The notes: generated by a model not told the origin, from the letters alone. Positions 33,905-46,216 are shown, counted from the stretch's first letter. The stretch is DNA of 64,000 nt from Chamaelirium japonicum (GCA_947650365.1 CANTAL010000202.1:62001-126000); one strand, 5' to 3'. Program-made: numbers and translations.

Positions 33905-34456
33905 GTTATACAATTGTCACGAATTACACTTGTACATCACTTCGTGAGAGTAGAATCACGTTTGACCACGTGTGGAATCTTGTTTGACCAGGTGTTTCGA
34001 GACGTACGATGGGCCGGAAAAAGTTTGGTAAGTGCTAGCGATGGAGCTCCATCGCGAACCCGTGGTGCTAGTCGAAACGATCGTTTAGGAAGGTGGGCCA
34101 CGACCCACTGAAAAGTGGCAAAAAAAAAACCAGAGATGACGGTCTATGTCCATCCTATAATCTGCGACAGAGTTTTAATTTAAAAAGATTTAGTTAATAA
34201 TAAATGACGGTCGAGAACCGTCGTTTCATTTAAAACCCTTTGTTTAATAAAGGACGGTCTAAGACCGTTGTTAATTTATGTCCTAATAATTTATGTCCTA
34301 TTTTCTTTGTTTCGGGATGTCCGGTGGTCCGGACAAAGGGTCTTAAGTGCGGGCAATGGAGCTCAATCGCGAACCTGTGGTGCTCGTCGAAACGATCGTT
34401 TAGGCAGGTGGGCCATGATCCATTGAAAAGTGAAAAAAAAGATGGTTTCGTAAAAT

Positions 34457-34462
34457 GGGTGC
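34457..34462 (-). pseudogene. 5S form A, 3' six bases, split by Tat-2
   Basis: gggtgc on the + strand is the 3' end of the gene whose remainder is 46857-46973. The last five bases are the target duplication. Confidence 0.85.
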
Positions 34463-35106
34463 TGTGGGTGCAAAATCTGGCTAACGCCCAACGATGGGAC
34501 CCACAGCCCCGCTTGAGGCCCATGAGTCCATCGGTGGGACCCGCAGCCCTGCCTGGGGCCCACGAGTCCAGCGGTGGGATCCGTAGCCCTGCCTGGGGCC
34601 CACTTGCACTATCTGGGGTCTGGTAAATCCCCACGGGTACTTACCGAACCCCGGATATTTCTGGGAATATTCTTGGAATATTCCTCAGATAAACTAAGCC
34701 CTTATAAATAGCAACCCTTGTAAATGATTTCGGATCCGAAATTCCAGACCAGAAACCCATTTTCTGTAATCCAGAGCTCTTCGAGTTTCCTGGTTTTTAG
34801 ACTCCTTTTCCACCCTCTAATTACTTGTAAGAAGCACTCCTCGGCCTGTCGAGAGTAGTTCTACTGTTTACTCAGAGATAGTGGATTCAAAGGTTGCGTC
34901 TTACCGCACGAAGACGTAAGCTTCGGCCGAACTTCGTCACCACATCCTGTGTCATCTCTTTCTCTACCTTTCTACTCTATAGTGCTTGTGTGACAGCCCA
35001 ACAAGTCACAACTTAGCGCTTCGAAGCACGCCGCATCCCGAAGGGTCAAACCTTCAATCGACTGTTGGAGGAGGGTCACGTACGACAACCGAAATCCTCC
35101 CCCACA
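34463..35106 (+). repeat. Tat-2 5' LTR
   Basis: 644 bp, begins TGTGGGTGCAAAATCTGG and ends CCCCCACA. TATAAATA at 34703-34710. Contains three GGTGGGACCCRCAGCC-like repeats near its start. Confidence 0.95.
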
Positions 35107-35109
35107 GTT

Positions 35110-35126
35110 TGGCACCGTCTGTGGGA
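35110..35126 (+). other. Primer binding site of Tat-2
   Basis: TGGCACCGTCTGTGGGA, 3 nt after the LTR, as in Tat-1. Confidence 0.85.
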
Positions 35127-35235
35127 TCACGATCCTATAAACTTACAACTTCTAAGCTTCCCAACTCCTTCGATAGCAGCTACTTGTTGCCTGAGTATTC
35201 CAACTCTCTCCATCTCTCTCCATCGCTACACCTAG

Positions 35236-37020
35236 ATGGCGAAAACACCAATGGACCAGCCAGAGGAGAGCGACATGCACCCAGACGCTCAGCATCCGAC
35301 GACTCGATCAATGAGTCGTCGGTTTGTAACAAGCCAACATCCGGAATAACAACTCACTGCCAATTCGAGGAGTCACCCGTCGGTTGATCGTGCAACCCAA
35401 GCTCAACTTCGACGGTTACCTCAACTCGCCGACCAAATTCCTCAGCGCTTGAGGAAAGCACATGTCTCTCTTGGTGCTGATGCCCAAGCGTCGTACCAGA
35501 TCACCGCAGAGGACTTCAAACTCCTCACTCTCATGAAGCAGAATGCGGCTCTCATGGTAGAGAGAGACTCCCTCTGACAAATCACTGTCGAAGGAAGAGC
35601 TGATCCCCCACGATCAGTCGCTGGTATCAACGACGGAGCAAACGACCATCGGCCACTCCACGGCTCCCCTGCTCCATCCAAACGATCCGTCGTCGATACC
35701 TCCAGACGATCCCTCAAGCTTCCCTCAAAGGGACCCTTGCCTCCTCCGTCTAAACAGAGCATTTGGGAATGTCTCGACGAGTCGACTCGTCACCCAAAGC
35801 CACTCAACTCGGTATCATCCTCTGACTCAAGCAGTCGCCAGGATGTTCGCAGCAGAAGACATCAATCCGAAGCTCGGTCCGACCTCAGCAACAACCGAGC
35901 CCAGGTGAAGCATCACCAAGAAGGAAGAACTTCCGAGCCCCATCTTCCTCCTCGACCTTTGGGATGCCTCCCCGACTTGCGAAACGATCAAAGGAACGAC
36001 CACGCCTCAGAAGGGCCGCTTCACTGGCAGATTCTCCGAGCCCAATTTCCTCGAGGATAGATGACCGTTGCCCTCCCCAAGTACAATTGTCTGACGGGTG
36101 ATCCGACGCTCCACGTCCTCACCTTCAAGCAAGCATTGACACCATATGACCACGACAACCAGGTTCTATGCCACACCTTTGCCGGCAGCCTGGATGACAT
36201 GTCGTTGGATTGGTATCACAATCTCCCCACAGGCTCTGTCAGCCTGTTCGGAGACCTAGCAAATCTCTTCGTCCAGCATTACCGGTTGAACCTCAAACCG
36301 GAGAAGAAGCTGGAGTCCCTCTACCGACTGCGATTGGGTTCGGATGAAACCCTTCAAGAATTCACACGGAGGTTCCGGAATGAGCATGCAGCGCTCTTCG
36401 GACGCCATCTCGACGATGATGTAATTATGTTGGCATTCCAAAATGCTCTGTGCTGTGACCTTCATATCTATAACGACCTCATCCGCAACCCTCCCAATTC
36501 CCTTGGAGCGCTCTTCGATCGGATCCAGGGGGAAATCGAAGTCGAGGATGATCAAGTCGCTCGCAAGTGGCGAGACTTCAGGAAGCGTCCTTCCGATAAG
36601 AAGCCGGCACGACCACCAGCCCGAGTGAACAATGCTCAGGCTAAAGAGAGGGAGTCCTCCAAGAAGCCGCGAAGGGCAGACGATAGACCCACCAAGCCTC
36701 GGAGAACAACCTTCACTAGCTGGAATTTGCCCATCGACATTATTCTTGAACAGATCCAGCACGAGAGTTATCTTAGAAGGCCGAACCCTCTTCAGCTTGG
36801 CACCAAGCAAACGTAAGACAAGTCAGTCTATTGCAACTTCCATCGGTGCCACGACCATTCTACCATTCGGTGCTTCAGCCTGAAGTACCACCTAGAAGAC
36901 CTTCAAGAGCAAGGCCACCTCTAGGATTTTAAGTCCGAGACAAGCAGGGCTGGCGGTTCACACCCTCCTCCTCCCCCTCCCCAAAGGGAGAAGGCGAATG
37001 TCTACGGCATCCATGGCAAC
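35236..37020 (+). pseudogene. gag: Tat-2 gag (multiple stops)
   Basis: Starts M-A-K-T-P at 35236 and stays in one frame to the pol region, with stops at about 35347, 35576, 36058, 36814 and 36922. The gag core (F-A-G-S-L-D-D-M-S-L-D-W-Y-H-N-L, F-T-R-R-F-R-N-E-H-A-A-L) is open from 36061 to 36816. The knuckle at about 36826-36870 keeps C-X2-H-X4-H-X4-C spacing. Confidence 0.88.
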
Positions 37021-37683
37021 CTACATCATCAAACTCCAACACGAAAAGAGATAGAGCGGCAAGTACGACGTGTCCATCACATTCGCACTCTCGCTCAAGT
37101 TGAAGACTCCTGGATAGAGAAGCTCCTCAAAGGTCTCCCATGGCCGGCAATCATCTTTACTGATCAGGATCTCAACGGAGTGTGCACCCCCCACTGAGAT
37201 CCCTTGGTCCTTTGGCTCATGGTCGACGGAAGCTTAGTAAACTGAATACTTATCGATACCGACAGCTCTATCGACATCATGTTTTCTGATTGCTTCAAAC
37301 GTCTCGGTCATAAATACGAGAGTCTTGATGTAATCCCCACCATCATTACCGGCTTCAACGGAGAGTAGAGCATGACGATGGGCGAAGCAAAATTTACACT
37401 CAATCTTAGTAGCGATATGTGAGTGTCCGTCCGTTTTGCTGTAGTCGAGGGAACGTCAAACTACAATGCGATTCTAGGCAGGCCGTTTCTTCATCAGATC
37501 AATGCCGCCTCCTCCTCTAATCACCAACTCCTCAAATTCCCAACTTAAGAGGGCATCAGATGTATCCGAGGGAGTCAACAAACAGGAAGATCATGCGAAG
37601 CGGCGGCCGCGCGAAATCAATCAACGCCCAAGGCTACGCCAGTAAAGCGTTCTGCTAGTGAAGCCGGTCCCTCGACCAGATAG
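37021..37683 (+). pseudogene. Tat-2 protease region, ends at conserved TAG
   Basis: Same frame as gag. The active site reads D-T-D where D-T-G is required (about 37255), and several stops occur (for example near 37195, 37240 and 37545). The terminal E-A-G-P-S-T-R is followed by TAG at 37681-37683 and then CAATCA, aligned with Tat-1 E-A-G-P-S-K, TAG, CAATCA. Confidence 0.85.
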
Positions 37684-38800
37684 CAATCAAGGGAGCCTCC
37701 AATGCCCTAGCCTGCACCTCTGGAATGGGAGGCTCCACCCTTTGACCTCGGCAACGGTAGTCCCCCTCGAGAGACTTTCATTGGCACTGGCCTTAACAGT
37801 GTAGAAGTACAAGACATGGTTTCATTCCTCAAATCCAATGCCGACGTTTTCGCTTGGAGCTTCGAAGACATGCCCGGGATCAATCCGGACGATGCATGTC
37901 ATCGGCTCACAATCAAAGAAGGAGCACACCCAATCAAACAGAAGCCTCGAACCATCAGACCAGAGCGACTAATTGTGGTTCAAGAAGAAATCGACATGTT
38001 ACTTGCTGCCGGCTTCATCCGCGAAGTTGAGTATCCAACTTGGATCTCAAACATAGTCGTTGTTCCAAAGAAGAATGGGAAGATCAGAGTTTGCATCGAC
38101 TTCACCAACGTCAACAAAGCATATCCCAAAGATCCGTTCCCCATGCCAAGGATAGATAGACTCATAGACGCCACCGCTGGGCACGAGCTACTATCCTTCA
38201 TGGATGGATACTCGGGCTACAATCAAATCCTCCAGTATCGGGATGATCAAGAGAAGACATGCTTCGTGACGGACAGGGGTCTCTATTGCTACAACGTTAT
38301 GCCCTTTGGCCTTAAAAATGCGGGATCAACCTACCAAAGGCTGGTCACAAAGATGTTCAAAGAACAGATCGGTCGCAACGTCGAAGTCTACATCGACGAC
38401 CTACTTACCAAGAGCTAGCCAAACCTGAGCGGAACACCTCTCTGACCTCGTCGAAACATTCCAAATCTTGAGGAGATACCGCATGAAGCTGAATCTAGCC
38501 AAATGCGCCTTTGGAGTGCAATCATGGAAGTTCCTGGGTCATCTAGTAACCAGAAGAGGCATCGAAGCAAATCCCGACCAAATCCGAGCAATACTCGACA
38601 TGCCATCACCCTCTAATTAGAAAGAAGTTCAGTGCCTCATGGGAAGGCTAGCAGCACTCAATCGATTCATATCCAAATCCTCCGACAAATGCAAGCCCTT
38701 CTTCAACAAACTCCACAAGGCTGACACATCACGATGGGACATGACTTGTGAACAAGCTTTCCAAAGCATCAAGTTATATCTCACCTAATCCCCTCACCTA
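37684..38800 (+). pseudogene. pol: Tat-2 reverse transcriptase
   Basis: Open from 37816 to 38418 with F-M-D-G-Y-S-G-Y-N-Q and the catalytic Y-I-D-D near 38390. There is a stop at about 37711, a stop at 38416, then a frameshift, another stop near 38617 (S-N-stop-K-E-V) and a 13 bp duplication (cacctaatcccct) near 38785 before the RNase H. Confidence 0.9.
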
Positions 38801-39800
38801 ATCCCCTATCTTGACAGCACCGTTGCTACCGGAACCCCTGTGGCTCTATCTCGCAGTCACCGGTCAAGCCATCAGTGCTGTCTTGGTCAGCAGAAGGGAT
38901 GCCATTGAACGTCCTGTCTACTATACCACCCACACCCTCCTACCGGCCGAAACTCGCTACTGGAAGATAGAAAAAATTATCTTGGCTCTACAGACGGCCT
39001 CCCGACGACTCCGCCCCTACTTCGTATCCCATCTGGTCATCGTCTCTTCTGAGCATCCTCTCAAAGACATACTCGACAAGACTGGTCGAGCCGGTCGGAT
39101 GACCAAATGGGTAATTGAAATGAGTTCGCTTGGTATCCAATTCGAGCCTCGCATTTCTATCAAAGGGCAAGCCATAGCCGACTTTCTAGCAGACATCCCT
39201 GTGGAAGATTCTATCGCCTTTGAAGATTATCCTGAGATGCACCTCAACGACAAGGCTGAGGAATGCCTCAGTCCAGGCCCTGAGGCCCCTTGTCTGAGCT
39301 CAGAGGCTCCATCAGCACCCGCATCACGGTGGAAGCTCTATACCGATGGAGCTTCAAGTGCTATCAGTTCGAGAATTGGGATAGTTCTGATATCCCCCGA
39401 ACTAGACCACCTAGAGAAAGCTATCCTTCTCGGGTTCAATGCCACCAACAATGAAGCCGAATACGAAGCTCACATCTCGGGATTGGAGACTGATCGAGCA
39501 CTAGGGGTAGATCGCCTCGACGTCTATAGTGACTCCCAGTTGGTCATCAGACATATCAATGGGGATTACATAGCACGAGGTGAAATGATGTTGTACTATC
39601 TCGACCTCGTACAACACCTCAAGAGGCAGTTCGCAGATATCAAGTTCATCCAAATACCAAGGGCAGATAATCGCGAAGCCGATGCCCTCATAAACGCTGC
39701 TTTAGTGTTAGGAGATCCAGTTAATCAACGTCAGATCAGCATCGAATACCAGGAGTTACCCAAGGCGAACCTTGAGCACACGGAGTTATTGCCTCGGTAA
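38801..39800 (+). pseudogene. Tat-2 RNase H and archaeal-type RNase H
   Basis: Ty3-type RNase H at about 38825-39170, then archaeal-like RNase H (T-D-G-A-S, N-N-E-A-E-Y-E-A, Y-S-D-S-Q-L, N-R-E-A-D-A-L) at about 39330-39710. Open without stops but out of frame with RT upstream and integrase downstream. Confidence 0.9.
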
Positions 39801-39879
39801 GCGGAAGAAGGGGTTGGAGGCAGCCGATCTTCACTTACTCCCTAAGCGAAGATCAGTCAGATTGGAGATGGCCAATCCT

Positions 39880-41099
39880 CAACTTCTTCAAGCACAACAA
39901 AATGCCAGAGGACCCGATTCAAGACAGACGATTTCAAAGGAAACTCCCTCTCTATCGCCTTGAAGGAGATGATCTCTACTTCCAGTCCCACAGTGGGATC
40001 CTTCTTAAATGCTTCAGCCTTGGACAAGTGGAAATGATATTAGCAGACATCCATGCCATAGCTTGCAGTAACCATTCTAGTGGTAGATCCCTCGAAGGGA
40101 AAGTCAAACTCCAAGGCTACTACTGGCCCACTATGGCCAAGGATGGACGACAGTTCGTCCAGAAGTGTGAACCCTGCCAAAGGCACGCTCGATCAATCCA
40201 TCTCCCTGCATCTAAGCTTCACCCTCTGACAAGTCCTTGGCCGTTCCACCAATGGGGGTTGGATTTCCTTGGCCCATTCCCACCTTCTCCCAGCAAGAAG
40301 AAGTACCTACTGTTGGCAACTGACTACTTCACCAAATGGGTCGAAGCTGTGCCTCTCTTCAGTGAAACAGACGATGAAGTCATCAAATTCATCAGGAAGA
40401 ACATCTTCTCAAGATTCGGCACACCCCAAGTGCTCATCGCTAACAATAGAGCACAATTCGACTCGGACAAATTCCGGGACTTTTGCCAAGAGTATGGGAT
40501 CAAACTCTTCTATTCAACCCCGAGATACCCTCAGTGCAATGGTCAAGCGGAAGCCTCCAACCGAACCATCCTCGGCATACTTAAGAAGAAGTTAGAAGAC
40601 AAGAAAGGGCTTTAGGAGAAAGTCCTTCCTGAGGTGCTGTGGGGGTATCGAATGATACCTCGACGATCGATCGGATTTTCACCCTTCCGTCTAACTTACG
40701 AGTCAGAAGCAGTTCTGTCAACCGAAGCCATATGCCCAACTATCAAGTCCCTCACAATCGAACGAGAGATCAACAAAGAACTTCGCATCGGTGACCTCGA
40801 ATGCGCAGACGAACTTCATGATCAAGCAGCCGCATGCATCGCCAACTATCAACAAAAGATCAAGTCAGTTTTCGACTGCAAAGGTTAGTAGAAGACAGTT
40901 CAGCATTGGAGAACTTGTTCTAAGAGCGGTCTTCCCAAACACAAAAGAGCATGGCAGCGACAAGTTCGCTCCGAACTGGGAAGGACCATACATTGTCGAG
41001 TCGGCCGGAGGAAAAGGTTCATACCAACTAGTGACGCCGGAAGGACAGCGACTACCCACAGCATGGAATGCATCACATCTCAAGAAATTTTATCAATGA
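39880..41099 (+). pseudogene. Tat-2 integrase
   Basis: Zinc-binding H-H-C-C region at about 40050-40190, then G-L-D-F-L-G-P-F-P. The second catalytic aspartate is lost: A-N-N-R where Tat-1 has A-D-N-G (about 40440). E in G-Q-A-E-A-S-N-R is kept. Stop at 40613, frameshift near 40888, C-terminal G-P-Y-I-V at about 40985. Confidence 0.88.
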
Positions 41100-41190
41100 A
41101 TGTAATCTCCATCAAGCTATCAAAGAAAAGGCTAACACTTTAGATTCAATGAGTTTATTAAATTCAACTTCAAATCCTGTTCAACCCTAT

Positions 41191-41940
41191 AGTTAGTTCG
41201 GTTCGCGTTGAGACATGGCTGACTAACCTGCAACAGTACAAAGCTACATGTCCCGATACGTAGGTTTGACTGAAACGGTGCTTCGCCTAAGTCCAACCGA
41301 TACAAGGGCACTACGCTGAGTACTCCGGATCATTAGCGTCGCATGTGCTCCCGTTGTCACGTAAGGATGCATGCACTAATGCCTCGCCACGGTTAGTTTG
41401 GTTCGCGTTGCGACACGGCCGACTAACCCGCAACAGTACAAAGCTACGTGTCCCGATACGTAGGTTCGACTGAAACGGCGCTTCGCCTAAGTCCAACCGA
41501 TACAAGGGCACTATGCTGAGTACTCTGAATCATTGGCGTCGCACGTGCTCACGTTGTCACGTAAGGACACATGCACTAATGCCTCGCCACAGTTAGTTCG
41601 GTTCGCATTGCGACATGGCCGACTAACCTGCAACAGTACAAAGCTACGTGTCCCGATACATAGGTTCGATTGAAACGGTGCTTCGCCTAAGTCCAACCGA
41701 TACAAGGGCACTAAGCTGAGTACTCTGAATCATTGGCATCGCACGTGCTCATATTGTCACGTAAGGACACATGCACTAATGCCTCGCCACAGTTAGTTCG
41801 GTTCGTGTTGCGACACGGTCGGCTAACCTACAACAGTACAAAGCTATGTTCCAAAGACAAAGGCCCAACTAAGAAGGTGATTCGCCTAAGTCCGACCAAT
41901 ACAAAAGTGTCATGTTGAGAACTCTGAACTCTCATCACCA
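41191..41940 (+). repeat. 200 bp tandem repeat, 3.7 copies
   Basis: Unit starts gttagttcggttcgcgttg at 41192, 41392, 41592 and 41792, exactly 200 bp apart. The first three copies are nearly identical; the fourth diverges. Confidence 0.92.
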
Positions 41941-42326
41941 TCAACTAGTAAGTCCAAGGCTAAACCTTGGCACTCAACAATAAAGTCCCGAGGCCACCAC
42001 CTTGAAATTCAAAGACATTCGGAAACTTCAAAGACAAATGTTTCAGACACGTGACATCCTACTGAAAGTCCTTTTTATTACCGAAGCAACAAAAATGAAG
42101 ATACATCAAGTGAACAAGCTACAGAAAGGAAGATACATCAAGTGAGCAAGCAACATATAAGAAGATATATCAAGTGAACAAGCAAAGAAGGAAATATAAC
42201 AACAAACTGCAACTCAACGAGACCCCCCCGGGCGGGGACTGCCGACAATGCTTGATGCTACCTCAGAGATTCAAGAAGTCGGAGACTTCGGACGGCCCAT
42301 GGCCACCGCTTCCACAAAGGCCTCGT
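41941..42326 (+). repeat. Short repeats and end of antisense gene region
   Basis: Three copies of gaagatacatcaagtgaac at about 42097-42190, followed by a C/G run near 42223. No coding signal. Confidence 0.6.
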
Positions 42327-44840
42327 TCAAACTCGTGATTTCCACCTTGAGCTCATCAATAAGTGCTGCCGGTCCTTGATAGGCCGCCGAAAATTGCCGG
42401 AACTAACATGCATCTCAGCCCAGGCAACTTCCAACTCTGAGCAACGGGCAGCAAGGGTCAGCAGAGCCTGGTCACGCTCCTCAGTCACCCTATTGCACAT
42501 ACCGGTCATCTCTAAAAGTTCATCCTGAGCGGCTCGTAGCGCCATCCTCGCCTCCTCCAGCTCAGTCCTGAGGGTAATAACTGCTCCCTCAGACCTCTCC
42601 AATGCATTATTTTCATGACAGCGATAAGTCCGAGCAACAAGTCGCACCATCGCATCCATCTGCAAGCAAACAAAACACTTCAGTTACTGTTATACTGAAA
42701 GAAGTCCGAACAAGGCAGGACCAAAACATCTCACCGTGCGTCGAGCATAATCAAGGGTAACATCGGGAGGAGCGTCGGATGAGCAAGTTGCACAACGAGC
42801 CATCTCGACAACTTCATCAGTATCCAAACCCTCGAACCTATCCTCTCCAGCAATGACGGCCTCGTATTCCTTCGATATCTTTCCCTTCCAGGACTTCTTC
42901 CCGCCTCTCCACCGAGAAGAGGACGATGTCTCCTCCAATCTAGTCGTCGTAACACCCACAGTAAATGGCATGTCACTCCAATCGGCATGCCCTGCAGCCG
43001 GCTAAGAAGGATTACATCCAGCCCACCCTGTGGCATCCTGAAGCGGATCCCAACCAGCCTCCTCCGTGGCAAACTCCACATTCGGCTCCGGCACGAAATT
43101 TGCCGCTGCAACAGCATTCAACTCTTTCCTCCTCCGTTGATCCGCTGCCTCACGAAGGAACTTCTTCGTGGCAGCCGCCATGCCTATGAAAGGATCAATA
43201 GGCTTATCAGTACCACCGACCGAAGCCCCGGGGCAGATACGGGTGCCCCAACTGGGCGCAGCATCCTGCTCTTGCCTTTGGTCCTCGGCATCAATGGGCC
43301 AAAGTCATAGGTCGGTTCAAAAGGCTCTCCCTGCCCCTCATCTTCTTCTTTCTCCTCCTCCTCTTCGAGATGATGGGCGAAGGCTGCCATATCAACTGAC
43401 ATCTTCCCCTTACCTCGAGATTGAGACACCAATCTCACCGGAGGCACCGATATTTCCTCTCGACCCTGCTCGCTCCCAAAAACAAGTTCCTCCTCCTCCT
43501 CATCCTCCTCTTCCCCGTCCCCACCGTCGCCGCAGCCCGAGACATCCTCCGCTGAAGGAGAGCACCTCGACGACGAACATGAGCCACTCGCTGCAAGAGC
43601 AGTCTTACCTCTGACTTTTGTCGTCTTCTTCTTGGTTCGACCTCGCTGCTTCGGATCGACTATTACCTTCCGGGGCTTCCTAACCATCCATATCATAGGG
43701 GCCTTGGCCAACTTCCGCTGCCAACTCTCATCCCCATAATCGGAATAGACGGTGTTGTTATGTTCATAGCGAGATGTGAGGTGATGCAACAAGTTCCTCG
43801 ACCCATAACTCACGGGACAATAACAAAATTGCCTCCATGACTTGCTACTGTAGGTATGCTCAAGAAAGATGTTGTCAATGCCCGCCGCTTCCTCCGCAGT
43901 TCAAGCAAACTTTCCGCCTACCTGGTAACACTCCACCTCCGTTGACGCTTCAACTCGTTGCGACTCCAGCACAGCAATGGGCGACCACGATCCCGAGATT
44001 GAGATTGGCCCTTTAGTATACGTCTTGTCGGAGTTAAGCATACTCTTAAGAGGCGCAGAGCCGACGTGCCTTGAAGATAGAAAAACCCCGAGTTTGAGCA
44101 TCGCAACCATCTGTAGTGAAAGAAGAAGTACCCAAGCTCGATTCTCGCATGATCCCCCTCCTCCAAGCCAGTGTAGCACTTTCGTAATAGATCTTGGCAG
44201 TCCGACTCCACACGGCAGAATGCGTATATGATGCGCCAAGCATTCCCTCCAACTTGCCCGGGGTAGATACCCGACGTATTCAGTAGCCGAGCGGCAAACG
44301 GCAGCAGTGGAAGCCTCATTCCGCAGTTCAGTTCGCCTACCGAGACAATCGTTCCCAAAGCCATCTCTTTGCTCACCTTGGTAAGTGAGACAACCTGAGA
44401 GTTGATACCAAACATTTTGTAGATCGCTGCAATGCTCGGCATGCGTGGGTGATTCTGGAAGAGGCTAGCCAACTCCATCCAAGCCTCGTGACACCCCTCC
44501 AACTCGTAATATCCTCTATCATAGTGATAAAGAGGCTCCTTCGTCATAGACATCGCTGGCCTCGGCACAGACTGCATTCGAGGAATCTGGGCCAGCTTGC
44601 ATGGAGCGAAAGACATCTTAGCAGTACGCCTCTTCATCTTGTACTCCATCACCTCGATTACCGGCTCCCGCTAAAGAGGCATATCATTCGGCACCTTCGA
44701 CTCAAGATGAGAGGACTTCCTCCCCTGAGTCTTCTCCTCCGGCTGAGAGTTTGAACCCCCAGCCTCCGACGAACCCTTGAAGAGGCCTTTCAAGCCCTTC
44801 TTCAGGTGAGGGATACACCCTTTTTTCCCATTGACGCAGC
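42327..44840 (-). pseudogene. Tat-2 antisense gene (broken)
   Basis: Homologue of the Tat-1 antisense gene. The main globular region is open from 44652 to about 43918 and matches Tat-1 in S-K-E..GTIV..G-E-L-N-C-G-M-R-L-P-L and N-A-W-R-I-I-Y-A-F-C-R-V-E-S. There is a frameshift near 44030, a stop near 43903 and one near 44670. An acidic Glu-rich tract is at about 43360-43510. The phase 0 GT-AG intron 42734-42660 precedes a coiled-coil exon (42659-42327). It lacks the in-frame stop Tat-1 has at 12271. Confidence 0.75.
42660..42734 (-). other. Intron of Tat-2 antisense gene
   Basis: Donor GTGAGA from 42734, pyrimidine-rich acceptor GCTTGCAG ending at 42660, phase 0. Position and phase match intron 2 of the Tat-1 antisense gene. 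Confidence 0.75.
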
Positions 44841-45687
44841 ACCCTCAGTAGGCATGCGGTGGCAAGAAAGCACTCCAGAAGCAAGGGGAGATATTAAGAA
44901 GAGAATTCCTCGACAAAGTCACTAAATGATGACCCTCGAGTCCTTTTTATAGACCCAAGGACTTATCTCAACTCGAACTTTGGACAAATCGGGGAAAAAC
45001 CCCAGCCGCCTCGCCCAATAGTTCCCCCAGCTTTCCAAATTGCAAATTTCCCATTGGAAAAATTACTTTTGACAAGCGCATCTGAGATGTTTGCTAAAAC
45101 CCCCCACCTATTGCTATAGCATCTGCATCACCAACGTCATTCCCACCTTCTCTCGGATTGAGCTGAGAGTTAGAGAGAGTAAGTGAGTTAGAGAGGAGGT
45201 GAGAGTTAGAGAGTAAGTTAGAGTAAGGGTGAGAGTTAGATAGAGTGAGTGAGTTAGAGAGGGGTGAGAGTTAGAGAGGGGGTGAGAGTTAGGGGGTGAG
45301 AGATAGAAAGGAGAGGTGAGAATTAACAAAAGAGAACACCCCCCTACATGCTGTACTACACTTATCTCTCCACCTTCAAACACTAAACCAAACACCCCCC
45401 CCCCCCCGCCCCCTCTTTTGTCCACTTGCACCAAAAACAACCCCCTACCTCTGATATTTTGCATAGAACCCCCCTGTCCCATGATTTTTTGCACGAACCA
45501 CGCCTGCTCCTAACTTTTTACACAAAACCCCCTGCCCCTGACTTTTTGCACAGAACCCCCTGCCCCTAATATTTTTTGACCAACGCCCCCAGGTTTTTTA
45601 CCCAGAACCAACTTGCGCGCAGCTATTTTTGTGACCCCAGTCAACCAGGTTACCACCTACCCAACTGGGAGGGGGTAACACACCAGT
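44841..45687 (+). other. Non-coding stretch of Tat-2 with purine-rich repeats
   Basis: Holds gagagttagag repeats at about 45160-45310, a poly-C run at about 45390-45415 and several copies of tttttgcacagaacccccc at about 45455-45600. A duplicate polypurine-like tract (GGGAGGGGGTAAC) is at 45668-45680. I see no gene. Confidence 0.6.
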
Positions 45688-46155
45688 AGTCGGGCCTACC
45701 CAACGGGTCGGCAGACGCACAACTGTCGATCCCGGACAGGGGATCGGCAAAAAGACAATAGTCGGCCCCGCACAACGGGTCGGCAGACACACAACAGTCG
45801 GCCCCGCGCAGGGGGTCGACAGGCAGACGACGGTCAGCCCCGCGCAACGGGTTGGCAGACAGACTATGGTCGGCCCTGGACAGGGGGTCAGTAGGTAGAC
45901 GACAGTCAGCTTCGGACAGGGGTCGGCAGACAGACAGCTGTCGATCCCGGACAGGGGATCGACAGGCAGATAATGGTCGGCCCCGCACAACGGGTCAACA
46001 GACAGACGATGGTCGGCCCTGCGCAATGGGTCGGCAAATGCACACTCGATCGACCCCTGGCAGGGAGTCGGCGGGCCCAACGGTTGGCCTCACGTAGCAG
46101 GTCAACAGACAGATGATGACCAACCCTGGACAGAAGATCGGCAGACGAGCGACCG
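45688..46155 (+). repeat. 36 bp minisatellite, about 13 copies
   Basis: Unit of the form gtcggccccgcacaacggg plus a cagacag-rich tail, 35-36 bp. Flanked on both sides by similar ~40 bp sequences, each ending in a polypurine tract (45644-45680 and 46170-46216). Confidence 0.9.
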
Positions 46156-46200
46156 ACTTTGCACCAGGAAATCCCAACCAGCTAGGTTAACACCTATCTA

Positions 46201-46216
46201 GCTGGGAGGGGATAAC
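46201..46216 (+). other. Polypurine tract of Tat-2
   Basis: GCTGGGAGGGGATAAC directly before the 3' LTR. Confidence 0.7.

Noticed and set aside
24513-34634. Many 60-134 codon open frames in the 5S array, on both strands, with recurring similar peptides
   Set aside because: They are translations of repeated 5S genes and spacers; the recurring peptides simply mirror the tandem repeat and carry no domain.
45598-46177. 160-codon minus-strand frame with 12-residue repeats (P-C-A-G-P-T-V-V-C-L type)
   Set aside because: A 36 bp minisatellite is necessarily open in one or more frames; there is no start signal or homologue in Tat-1.
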